DNA of 64,000 bases from Pseudomonadota bacterium. GTDB taxonomy: Bacteria > Pseudomonadota > Alphaproteobacteria > Rhizobiales > Xanthobacteraceae. Shown piece by piece: positions 24,468 through 32,559 of the stretch. Every line of letters starts with the position of its first letter. The first letter of the stretch is position 1. Under the pieces are notes generated by a model, which did no database searches, had not been told where the DNA came from, and saw nothing but the letters and a program-made list of their open reading frames with translations. Location: the NCBI GenBank assembly GCA_023387735.1, contig JAEWHP010000049.1, forward strand, positions 248,001-312,000, read 5' to 3'. Made by a program: the position numbers and the translations under genes.

Positions 24468-27400
24468 ATGCGAATCGAACGACGCAACACCACATCCGGC
24501 CAGTCACCCTACGCAGGGATTGATTTCAGGCTGACGACATCCGAGATCCGCAACCCCGATGGTTCGATCGTGTTCCGGCTCGAAAATGTCGAGGTGCCGC
24601 AGTTCTGGTCGCAGGTTGCCTCGGACGTCCTGGCGCAGAAGTATTTTCGCAAGGCCGGCGTCGCCGCGCGCCTGAAGAAGGTCGAGGAAGAGACCGTGCC
24701 TTCGTGGCTGTGGCGCTCGGTGCCCGACACCGAGGCGCTCGCCATGCTCCCGGAATCCGAGCGTTACGTCAGCGAACTCAGTGCAAAACAGGTGTTCGAC
24801 CGCCTCGCCGGCTGCTGGACCTATTGGGGCTGGAAGGGCAAGTACTTCTCGACCGAAGAAGACGCGCAGGCGTTCTTCGACGAGCTGCGCTTCATGCTCG
24901 CCAAGCAGATGGTCGCGCCGAACTCGCCGCAGTGGTTCAACACCGGGCTTCATTGGGCCTACGGCGTCGACGGTCCCGGCCAGGGCCACCATTACGTCGA
25001 TCCCTTCACCGGCAAGCTGACGAAATCCAAGTCCGCCTACGAGCATCCGCAGCCGCACGCCTGCTTCATCCAGGGCGTGGGTGACGACCTCGTCAACGAG
25101 GGCGGCATCATGGACCTCTGGGTGCGCGAAGCGCGCCTGTTCAAATACGGCTCGGGCACCGGCTCCAACTTCTCGCGCCTGCGCGGCGAAGGCGAGCGCC
25201 TCTCCGGCGGCGGCCGCTCGAGCGGCCTGATGAGCTTCCTCAAGATCGGCGACCGCGCCGCGGGCGCGATCAAGAGCGGCGGCACCACGCGCCGCGCCGC
25301 CAAGATGGTCGTGGTCGACGCTGATCACCCCGATATCGAGACCTATATCGACTGGAAGGTGAAGGAGGAGCAGAAGGTTGCTGCCCTCGTCACGGGTTCG
25401 CGCATCAACCAGAAGCACCTCAAGGCCGTGCTGAAGGCCTGCGTCAATTGCGAAGGCAGTGGCGATGACTGCTTCGACCCCGAGAAGAACCCTGCCCTCC
25501 GCCGCGAAATCAAGCTCGCGCGCCGCGCGCTGGTGCCCGACAACTACATCAAGCGCGTCATCCAGTTTGCCAAGCAAGGCTACAAGGACATCGACTTCCC
25601 GACCTACGACACCGACTGGGATTCGGAAGCCTACCTCACGGTATCCGGCCAGAACTCCAACAACTCGGTCTCGCTGAAGGACGATTTCCTCCGCGCGGTG
25701 GAAACCGACGGCGACTGGAACCTGATCGGCCGCACCAACAAGAAGATCACCAAAACGCTGAAGGCCCGCGAGCTCTGGGAAAAGATCGGCCACGCCGCCT
25801 GGGCCTCGGCCGATCCCGGCCTGCACTTCAACACCACCATGAACGACTGGCACACCTGCAAGGCGTCCGGCGACATCCGCGCATCGAACCCGTGCTCGGA
25901 ATACATGTTCCTGGACGACACGGCGTGCAACCTCGCCTCCGCCAACCTGATCACGTTCTACAACACGACGACCAAGCGCTTCGACGTCGAGTCGTATGAG
26001 CATCTTTGTCGTCTGTGGACCATCGTGCTCGAAATCTCGGTGATGATGGCGCAATTCCCGTCGAAGGCGATCGCCGAACTCTCCTACGAGTTCCGCACGC
26101 TGGGCCTCGGTTTTGCGAACATCGGCGGCCTCCTCATGACCATGGGCCTGCCCTATGACAGCAAGGAAGGCCGCTCGCTGTGCGGCGCGCTGACCGCCGT
26201 GATGACCGGCATCGCCTACAAGACCTCGGCCGAGATGGCGGCCGAACTCGGCACCTTCCCAGGCTACAAGAAGAACGCCGCGCACATGCTGCGCGTGATC
26301 CGCAACCACCGCCGCGCCGCGCACGGCAATGCCTCGGGTTACGAGGCGCTGGCCGTCAATCCGGTGCCGCTCGACCACGCCTCCTGCCCGCAAGCCGACA
26401 TCGTCACGCACGCGATGAAGGCGTGGGATGACGCGCTGTCGCTCGGCGAGACCTCTGGCTATCGCAACGCGCAGACCACGGTGGTGGCGCCGACCGGCAC
26501 CATCGGCCTGGTGATGGATTGCGACACCACCGGCATCGAGCCTGATTTCGCGATGGTGAAGTTCAAGAAGCTCGCCGGCGGCGGCTACTGGAAGATCATC
26601 AACCAGGCGGTGCCCGAGGCACTGCGCGCGCTCGGCTATCGCGAGAGCGATATCGCGGAGATCGAAGCCTACGCCGTCGGCCACGGCTCGCTCTCCAACG
26701 CCCCCGGCATCAACGCTTCCACGCTGAAGGCCAAGGGCTTTACCGACGAAGCTCTCGCAAAAGTCGAGAAGGCGCTGCCGACCGCGTTCGACATCAAGTT
26801 CGCCTTCAACAAGTGGACCTTTGGCGAAGATTTTCTGCGCGACACGCTCAACCTCGCGCCGGAAGCGATCGCAGCCCCCGGCTTCGACCTGCTCGCCGCG
26901 CTCGGCTTCACCCGGCGCGAGATCGAGGCCGCCAACGTCCACATCTGCGGCGCGATGACGGTCGAGGGAGCTCCACACCTCAAGGCCGAGCACTATCCGG
27001 TGTTCGACTGCGCCAACCCGTGCGGCAAAATCGGCAAACGCTATCTTTCAGTGGAGAGCCACATCCGCATGATGGCGGCGTCGCAGCCGTTCATTTCGGG
27101 CGCGATCTCGAAAACCATCAACATGCCGAACGACGCCACCGTCGAGGATTGCAAGGCGGCGTATCTGCTGTCCTGGAAGCTCGCCCTGAAGGCCAACGCG
27201 CTCTACCGCGACGGCTCGAAGCTGAGCCAGCCGTTGAACTCGCAGCTCATCAGCGACGATGACGACGAGGACGATGTCGAGGCCTACTACGACAAGCCGA
27301 TGGCGGCGCGGGCCGCGCAGGTGTCGGAAAAGATCGTCGAGAAGCTGGTCGAGCGCATCGTCGTGATGCGCGAGCGCGAGAAGATGCCGGATCGCCGCAA

Positions 27401-28169
27401 GGGCTACACCCAGAAGGCGGTCGTCGGCGGCCACAAGGTCTATCTCCGCACCGGCGAATATGACGACGGCCGTCTCGGCGAGATCTTCATCGACATGCAC
27501 AAGGAAGGCGCCGCACTCCGCTCCTTCATCAACAACTTTGCCATCGCGGTTTCGCTCGGCCTGCAATACGGCGTGCCGCTGGAGGAGTATGTCGACGCCT
27601 TCACCTTCACGCGCTTCGAGCCGGCGGGCCCCGTGCAGGGCAACGACTCGATCAAGTACGCGACCTCGATCCTCGACTATGTGTTCCGCGAACTCGCGGT
27701 CAGCTACATGTCGCGCTTCGACCTCGCCCATGTCGATCCGAACGAGTCGAATTTCGACGCGCTCGGCAAGGGCGTCGAGGAAGGCAAGGAGCCGAACGAC
27801 GGCCACCAGGCCACCAAGTATCTGTCCAAGGGTCTGACCCGCTCGCGCACGGACAACCTCGTCGTCATGCGCGGCGGCGACGCCGACGCCCGCGGCTCGG
27901 CCAACGTCACCGCGATCGCCGGCCACGGCCCCAGCGCCCGCCTCGCCGACACCGAAGGCGCCGTCGCACTCAAGCAGGATGCAATCCAGTGGAGCCAGTC
28001 CGGCAGCGCCGCCGTGGCCCTAGCCCCCAGCAAGGCCGAACGCCGCGCGGAAGCCAAGGCCAAGGGCTACGAAGGCGAGATGTGCTCGGAGTGCGGCAAC
28101 TTCACGCTGGTGCGGAACGGGACCTGCATGAAGTGCGATACGTGTGGGAGCACGACGGGGTGTAGCTGA
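24468..28169 (+). CDS. nrdJ: Adenosylcobalamin-dependent ribonucleoside-diphosphate reductase (class II)
   Basis: A 1233-residue class II ribonucleotide reductase, which makes deoxyribonucleotides using a B12-derived radical and needs no oxygen. I start at MRIERRNTTS, where a purine-rich GACGGGG precedes ATG. The catalytic barrel has the NTG motif (PQWFNTGLHWAYG near 155), the substrate loop with HACFIQGV, NPCSEYMFLDDTACNLASAN near 475 with the redox/active-site cysteine, and PTGTIGLVMDCDTTGIEPDF near 675. The C-terminus carries a zinc-ribbon-like tail with four CxxC-type pairs (CSECGNF, CMKCDTC). A long leader precedes it and a strong terminator follows, so it is a single-gene unit. Confidence 0.97.
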   Translation: MRIERRNTTSGQSPYAGIDFRLTTSEIRNPDGSIVFRLENVEVPQFWSQVASDVLAQKYFRKAGVAARLKKVEEETVPSWLWRSVPDTEALAMLPESERYVSELSAKQVFDRLAGCWTYWGWKGKYFSTEEDAQAFFDELRFMLAKQMVAPNSPQWFNTGLHWAYGVDGPGQGHHYVDPFTGKLTKSKSAYEHPQPHACFIQGVGDDLVNEGGIMDLWVREARLFKYGSGTGSNFSRLRGEGERLSGGGRSSGLMSFLKIGDRAAGAIKSGGTTRRAAKMVVVDADHPDIETYIDWKVKEEQKVAALVTGSRINQKHLKAVLKACVNCEGSGDDCFDPEKNPALRREIKLARRALVPDNYIKRVIQFAKQGYKDIDFPTYDTDWDSEAYLTVSGQNSNNSVSLKDDFLRAVETDGDWNLIGRTNKKITKTLKARELWEKIGHAAWASADPGLHFNTTMNDWHTCKASGDIRASNPCSEYMFLDDTACNLASANLITFYNTTTKRFDVESYEHLCRLWTIVLEISVMMAQFPSKAIAELSYEFRTLGLGFANIGGLLMTMGLPYDSKEGRSLCGALTAVMTGIAYKTSAEMAAELGTFPGYKKNAAHMLRVIRNHRRAAHGNASGYEALAVNPVPLDHASCPQADIVTHAMKAWDDALSLGETSGYRNAQTTVVAPTGTIGLVMDCDTTGIEPDFAMVKFKKLAGGGYWKIINQAVPEALRALGYRESDIAEIEAYAVGHGSLSNAPGINASTLKAKGFTDEALAKVEKALPTAFDIKFAFNKWTFGEDFLRDTLNLAPEAIAAPGFDLLAALGFTRREIEAANVHICGAMTVEGAPHLKAEHYPVFDCANPCGKIGKRYLSVESHIRMMAASQPFISGAISKTINMPNDATVEDCKAAYLLSWKLALKANALYRDGSKLSQPLNSQLISDDDDEDDVEAYYDKPMAARAAQVSEKIVEKLVERIVVMREREKMPDRRKGYTQKAVVGGHKVYLRTGEYDDGRLGEIFIDMHKEGAALRSFINNFAIAVSLGLQYGVPLEEYVDAFTFTRFEPAGPVQGNDSIKYATSILDYVFRELAVSYMSRFDLAHVDPNESNFDALGKGVEEGKEPNDGHQATKYLSKGLTRSRTDNLVVMRGGDADARGSANVTAIAGHGPSARLADTEGAVALKQDAIQWSQSGSAAVALAPSKAERRAEAKAKGYEGEMCSECGNFTLVRNGTCMKCDTCGSTTGCS

Positions 28170-28212
28170 ACGGGGCATACCGACGCGATCAACAGCCTAG
28201 ACTAAAGAATCA

Positions 28213-28240
28213 TGCCCGGGCTTGACCCGGGCATTTTTTT
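28213..28240 (+). terminator. Rho-independent terminator after nrdJ
   Basis: TGCCCGGG and CCCGGGCA form a perfect 8-base stem with a CTTGA loop, followed by seven T residues. It separates nrdJ from the lower-GC cassette downstream. Confidence 0.92.
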
Positions 28241-28301
28241 CACCTGTAGATAGAAAGGGTTTCAGCGAATTGCAGCGGACTCACAAGCGGGCCATCGCGG
28301 A

Positions 28302-29492
28302 ATGAAGCCGGTGCCTGAAAGACAATCTTCAATTCCCCAAACGGCCCTCAAATGCGCCTCGGACATACGTTCGATGGGGGCGAGCAACTTTCATGCTCTA
28401 ATCTCCTGCAGCAAAACGAAGAGCGGTCATCGGGACACTGCGAGAAACATGTACGCGTCGCCCCTGTACCGCAAATCGGTGCTGTTGGCCGAGAGCTGGG
28501 GGCTGACCTTCAGCATTTTGTCAGCCAAGTATGGACTGCTTCATCCAGATCAGGTAATTGAACCGTACGATCTAACATTGAAAGGCGCCACAAAACAAGC
28601 AAAGCGCGAATGGGCCATGAAGGTCGACAGCCAAATTAGAGCAGCGACAGACAGGAAGCTCGTTATTCTTGCCGGCGACGATTATTTTTCGCCACTGCTA
28701 GAAGCAGGCCAAAAGCAACCCTTGAGCTATTTAGCTCCTATGCAGGGCCTATCCCTTGGCAACCGACTTGCATTCTTGAATGAAGGCCTTCGTATCGAGC
28801 TTCGACGCCAAGCAATCAACCGAGCCTACGGCCTGTTCGAGCAGTTGGCTAAGCCGAAAGGTGCAAGAACCCTTCGCGATGTTCTTGCAGATGATCTTCC
28901 CAGCCACGGCGTGTACTTCTTCTTCGACGAGAGTGAGCCTACGGGCTATTCAAAATCGCTTTCACGTCTTGTCAGGATCGGCACACATGGCGTCTCCATC
29001 GGGTCGACGGCCACCCTGCGAAATCGGCTACGCACTCATCTTGGCACACGAGCCGGTGCAGGAAATCACAGAGCGTCTGTATTTCGACTCCACGTTGGGC
29101 GCGCAATAATAGAACGCGAGCAACTTCACGCCGACTACCCTAACTGGGGCAAAGGTCAATCTGCCCCGAGAGCCATCACAGACACAGAAGCACCATTAGA
29201 GGCGCGCGTATCGCAATACATTGGTGGTCTTCGAGTTCTGTTTGTTCCGATAATCGACGCCGCTGGAATAGGTAGCTTGCGCGCTACCATCGAGCGGCAG
29301 TTTATCGCTCTATTTACCGAACATTCCTGCCCCATCGAATCCAGTTCGCCAGGTTGGTTAGGCCGGTTCTCCGAAAAGCCAACCATTCGCGATACGGGCC
29401 TTTGGAACGTCCGCGACGTTGGTGGCGACTATGACCTCAAGTTCATACCGTTTTTCGAGAATGTACTCAGTCGCCTTCCGCCCAGTGCTTAG
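28302..29492 (+). CDS. DUF6884-like domain fused to a GIY-YIG-like nuclease domain
   Basis: A 396-residue two-domain protein, first gene of a four-gene cassette. Residues about 30-165 show the DUF6884/YaaA-like pattern: LISCSKTKSG, ASPLYRKSVLLAE, FSILSAKYGLLHPDQVIEPY, then VILAGDDYFSPL. Residues about 200-390 resemble a GIY-YIG family: GVYFFF and RIGTHG stand for the two signature strands, LRNRLRTHLG supplies the conserved Arg, and IERQFIALF the Glu; GNHRASVFRLHVGRA and GLWNVRD are further family-like segments. The signature Tyr residues are altered, so nuclease activity is uncertain. An internal ATG (MGASNFHALI) is an alternative start. GC is visibly below that of nrdJ. Confidence 0.78.
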   Translation: MKPVPERQSSIPQTALKCASDIRSMGASNFHALISCSKTKSGHRDTARNMYASPLYRKSVLLAESWGLTFSILSAKYGLLHPDQVIEPYDLTLKGATKQAKREWAMKVDSQIRAATDRKLVILAGDDYFSPLLEAGQKQPLSYLAPMQGLSLGNRLAFLNEGLRIELRRQAINRAYGLFEQLAKPKGARTLRDVLADDLPSHGVYFFFDESEPTGYSKSLSRLVRIGTHGVSIGSTATLRNRLRTHLGTRAGAGNHRASVFRLHVGRAIIEREQLHADYPNWGKGQSAPRAITDTEAPLEARVSQYIGGLRVLFVPIIDAAGIGSLRATIERQFIALFTEHSCPIESSSPGWLGRFSEKPTIRDTGLWNVRDVGGDYDLKFIPFFENVLSRLPPSA

Positions 29493-29494
29493 GA

Positions 29495-31192
29495 ATGCCT
29501 TCTATGCCTAACGATCATCCGCTCCATTCAGCGGCCCAGCGTGAGCCGCGCCTACCGTTGTGGTTCACCTATCTGTGGCAGCGACTCCATGAGCATAACC
29601 GGTTTGGTCTCGTCTTAGGCGCTGGAGTTTCGTACGACGCAGGAATTCCAATGTGGAAAGATCTCGTCGATCGCCTCGCGCACTCAGTCGGGATACCCGC
29701 AAATCGGCTCAAGTTGCATAGGAAGGAAGAATTTCCAGAAACTTTCCTAGCGGAGATATTCTTTCGTCAACACCATGCCGAGGAAGATAAAGCTCGCACG
29801 GAGCATCGGGACCGGTACCATCGTCACCTTGTCAATTCGACTTGGAAGCACAAGATACGCGAGTGTCTATACAAAGACATCGAAAACGACGATCTCGAAA
29901 CAATCGCCAAACGTCACGCTTACCTAAAGCCGCTCGCCGAACTTGTATGCCAAGCCGGCTTCACGGTCACTTTCAATTTCGACGACATTGTTGATCAGGC
30001 AGTAACAGCTCGAGTCGAGGAAAAACTGAAGGCAACTCCTGATGCGAAGATTTCCAAACCGGAAATAATTTATCACCCAAAAATCGAGACCCGGAAGAAC
30101 GCACCCGTTATTTATCATATTAATGGGAGCATTCCGCGCGATGAGCTGCGGCGCAGCAGCGAGCAAGTTGTCCTCACCGAGGATGCTTTCGCCGATGTTC
30201 TGCTTTCACCGAACTCGCAGGACGCCGACTTTGTCATCAATCAGTTCGCGGTTCGCACGTTTGTACTTCTGGGCATTTCTTTGAGTGACAACTCTCTCAA
30301 GAACATCTTGAGATCGAGTGCCAAGCGTAACCCCGCGAACCATCACTTTGTGATCTTTCACGAAAGAGACGACCGTCCGCGGTCGAAGCAAGTTAAGGCT
30401 GACATCTTCGATGCCTATTTCCACGTCTACAACTTGATTTCAATCTTCCTAACGACCTCAGAAATCAAAGCCTTCATTGAAGTTCTTAATGCAGCAGACC
30501 CTGAGCAGCTCGACGACTCTTTGCTCAAATTAGGGGCTCACAGCACCATACAGCGGAAGTATTATATTGTCGGCTCCGTCGCATCTGGGAAGACTTCTAC
30601 CATAGATGCTCTTCGGTGCTTCACGACTTTCGAAGAGTTTCGAGGTCGAATTCCAGCCGAGATGTATCAGGACGACAATACGCTTACTGAAAAAGAACAG
30701 GGAATAGTGGACGAATACCTATTTCCTGCATTGATCGCAAAGAATCGTAATATGAGGCAGTCGCATTCCGGCATTCGCATCATGGATCGCGCTTTCTTAG
30801 ATCTGTTCGCATTCTCAAAGAATGGCGACGCAAGGGAAGTGAAACGAAAAGCCACGGAGCTGAAGGAACGCGTTCGTAAGCATCGAGCACCTCTCGAAAA
30901 CGGGCATATTTTCTTCCTGCAGGCCTCACCCGACGCTCTGGAAGAACGTCTATTGAAGCGAGGGTCGCGAAAAGCTGCCGGTGGAAAGACCGGGTTTGAA
31001 GCAGAAACTCTCAATCAACAAGAAAAATTTCTTTCCAAAATATATCCCAAGACCGATGCGATGGACACGAGTGATCTCTCTCCTGGCGAGGTCGCAAGGA
31101 AGATAGCCAGGGAAATACTGTTGGGAAATTATCGAGAGTTCGATTTCTCCACCCGGTTGGACGAGATCATCGCTCAGGATGGGCAGATTTGA
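29495..31192 (+). CDS. SIR2-like domain fused to a P-loop nucleoside/nucleotide kinase-like domain
   Basis: A 565-residue fusion, two bases after the previous stop. Residues about 35-300 form a SIR2-like domain: GAGVS at 42-46 binds NAD in the family, FNFDD at 160-164 and YHINGS at 207-212 (candidate catalytic His208) match SIR2_2-type proteins, and VVLTEDAF follows as usual. Residues about 355-560 are a P-loop domain with Walker A GSVASGKTS near 360, DRAFLD near 431 as in deoxynucleoside and thymidylate kinases, and the lid-like LKRGSRKAAGGK. SIR2 domains in defence systems deplete NAD. A second ATG 9 bases in is better spaced from AGGA. The fusion is unusual. Confidence 0.82.
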   Translation: MPSMPNDHPLHSAAQREPRLPLWFTYLWQRLHEHNRFGLVLGAGVSYDAGIPMWKDLVDRLAHSVGIPANRLKLHRKEEFPETFLAEIFFRQHHAEEDKARTEHRDRYHRHLVNSTWKHKIRECLYKDIENDDLETIAKRHAYLKPLAELVCQAGFTVTFNFDDIVDQAVTARVEEKLKATPDAKISKPEIIYHPKIETRKNAPVIYHINGSIPRDELRRSSEQVVLTEDAFADVLLSPNSQDADFVINQFAVRTFVLLGISLSDNSLKNILRSSAKRNPANHHFVIFHERDDRPRSKQVKADIFDAYFHVYNLISIFLTTSEIKAFIEVLNAADPEQLDDSLLKLGAHSTIQRKYYIVGSVASGKTSTIDALRCFTTFEEFRGRIPAEMYQDDNTLTEKEQGIVDEYLFPALIAKNRNMRQSHSGIRIMDRAFLDLFAFSKNGDAREVKRKATELKERVRKHRAPLENGHIFFLQASPDALEERLLKRGSRKAAGGKTGFEAETLNQQEKFLSKIYPKTDAMDTSDLSPGEVARKIAREILLGNYREFDFSTRLDEIIAQDGQI

Positions 31193-31638
31193 TCCTCAAT
31201 CGGCCAAGCGTGTACGTCGCCAGTCCGCTTTTCTCGCTGCAGGAGCGGCAGTGGAACGTCTTGCTGCGCGATCGACTCAACGAATGCTGTGATGTCTACC
31301 TTCCCCAGGAAGATGGTGCTCTACTAGTGGAACTGGTCGCAAGCGGCATGCCCGTTGAAGAAGCGAAGAACAGAATTTTTGTGACCGATTTGGAAGCAAT
31401 CGATCGATGCGACATTCTGTTGCTGGTCATGGACGGCAGAGTGATTGATGAGGGGGCGTGTTTTGAGCTGGGGTACGCCTATAGCCGCGGAAAGGTGTGC
31501 GTCGGATTGAAGACCGATGTGCGATCGCTTCTGCCGATCGGCGATAATCCAATGATCAGTTGTGCGCTACGCACCGTATTTAAAGACGTTGAGGATATTT
31601 CCAAATGGATCGGCCATCACAAATCGGACCGCCAATAG
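31189..31638 (+). CDS. Nucleoside 2-deoxyribosyltransferase-like protein
   Basis: A 149-residue Rossmann-like protein. The TTG start overlaps the stop of the SIR2/kinase gene, so translation is coupled. The family pattern is complete: VYVASPLFSLQERQW near residue 8, VYLPQEDG near 36, AIDRCDILLLVMDGRVIDEG near 70-90, and CFELGYAYSRGK, whose Glu is the expected nucleophile. Family members swap bases on deoxyribonucleosides; relatives of the Rcl/DNPH1 type instead hydrolyse deoxynucleoside monophosphates. With a kinase-like partner and QueC beside it, it could handle a 7-deazaguanine nucleoside or nucleotide; this is inference. Confidence 0.8.
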   Translation: MILNRPSVYVASPLFSLQERQWNVLLRDRLNECCDVYLPQEDGALLVELVASGMPVEEAKNRIFVTDLEAIDRCDILLLVMDGRVIDEGACFELGYAYSRGKVCVGLKTDVRSLLPIGDNPMISCALRTVFKDVEDISKWIGHHKSDRQ

Positions 31639-32348
31639 AGAATTCGTCAGCGATAGTGCTGTTCTCGGGAGGTCAGGATTCGACCACCGTGCTTGCATGG
31701 GCGCTCGATCGGTTCGAGCGCGTCGAGACCGTCGGATTTGCATATGGCCAAAAGCACATTGTGGAAATGGATCAACGACCGAAAGTCAGAGATTCGTTGA
31801 GGCGACTTTCAGTAGCTTGGGACCATCGACTCGGACCTGACCACGTTGTGCAATTGGATCTTATCAATCAAATTGCTGCTAACATTCCAAGAGTTGAAAA
31901 ATTTGGTCACGACCAGGGATCGTTTCTCGGCGGCAGGTATATTCCCGGACGCAATCTTATGATGCTCGCCATGACGGCAAGCATCGCGCTAAGGAGAGAT
32001 ATTCGAGTATTGGCCTGTGGCGCGAGCGAAACAGAATATTCGGGATATCCGGACTGTCGGCGAAGTTCCATTGATGCTATCCAATATGCAATTCGCGCGT
32101 CTGCAGGTCTTGCCTTTACAATCGAATGTCCCCTGATGAACTTGGATAAGGCAGGCGTTTGGCGCTTAGCAGAATCGTTAGGGGGCGACGCATTAGTCCA
32201 GATCGTTCGCGAACAAACGCATACGTGCTATTCGGGCGATAGAAGCAATCTTAGCGATTGGGGCTACGGTTGTGGCAACTGTGATGCTTGTCGTTTGCGA
32301 CAAAAAGGCTGGATTGGATTTAGGGGCAACACCGTGCAGAGGGCTTAG
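31605..32348 (+). CDS. queC: 7-cyano-7-deazaguanine (preQ0) synthase QueC
   Basis: A 247-residue QueC. The ATP-pyrophosphatase loop SGGQDS is at residues 21-26, YGQKH at 47-51, the substrate segment SGYPDCR near 146, and the zinc cysteines C208, C223, C226 and C229 (THTCYSG, GYGCGNCDAC) are all present, so it looks catalytically intact. QueC converts 7-carboxy-7-deazaguanine to preQ0 with ATP and ammonia. It overlaps the preceding gene by 34 bases and has an AGGA site 8-10 bases upstream. No queD, queE, queF or tgt is nearby, and its GC matches the cassette, so it is probably a specialised copy rather than the housekeeping gene. Confidence 0.93.
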   Translation: MDRPSQIGPPIENSSAIVLFSGGQDSTTVLAWALDRFERVETVGFAYGQKHIVEMDQRPKVRDSLRRLSVAWDHRLGPDHVVQLDLINQIAANIPRVEKFGHDQGSFLGGRYIPGRNLMMLAMTASIALRRDIRVLACGASETEYSGYPDCRRSSIDAIQYAIRASAGLAFTIECPLMNLDKAGVWRLAESLGGDALVQIVREQTHTCYSGDRSNLSDWGYGCGNCDACRLRQKGWIGFRGNTVQRA

Positions 32349-32435
32349 CGGGATTAGAGCGAATCCCCCGAACGCCTAATTCGCCCAGCGCGACCGTCTC
32401 GGCGGGGTACGCTGCGCTGATCCCCCTACCCCGCT
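32349..32435. repeat. Degenerate palindromic intergenic repeat
   Basis: Contains GCGGGATTAGAGCGAATCCC and, further on, GTCTCGGCGGGGTACGCTGC followed by CCCCCTACCCCGC. This resembles, with many changes, the better copies at 34243-34355 and 35288-35359. It marks the downstream edge of the low-GC cassette. Confidence 0.5.
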
Positions 32436-32484
32436 GTTCACTTACTTCATTCGCTTACTTTTCCAGCCGAAGCAACTTCAGCAA

Positions 32485-32515
32485 GTAGCCCGGATGAGCG
32501 CAGCGACATCCGGGA
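32485..32515. repeat. Short palindromic repeat (GTAGCCCGGATGAGCGCAGCG type)
   Basis: GTAGCCCGGATGAGCGCAGC then GACATCCGGGA forms a short hairpin. It resembles the left arm of the larger element at 60584-60668. Confidence 0.6.
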
Positions 32516-32559
32516 CAACTCTGGGCCGCGCACTTATAATTTCCGATGTCCGCTTGTCC

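Noticed and set aside
24504..26993. A long minus strand open frame inside nrdJ
   Set aside because: Its composition (Gly/Arg/Ala/Glu-rich, no motifs) is what high-GC antisense frames give, and the plus strand is an intact NrdJ.
28170..28301. Integrase attachment site or tRNA at the cassette edge
   Set aside because: No tRNA fold and no direct repeat matching the other edge could be found by eye.
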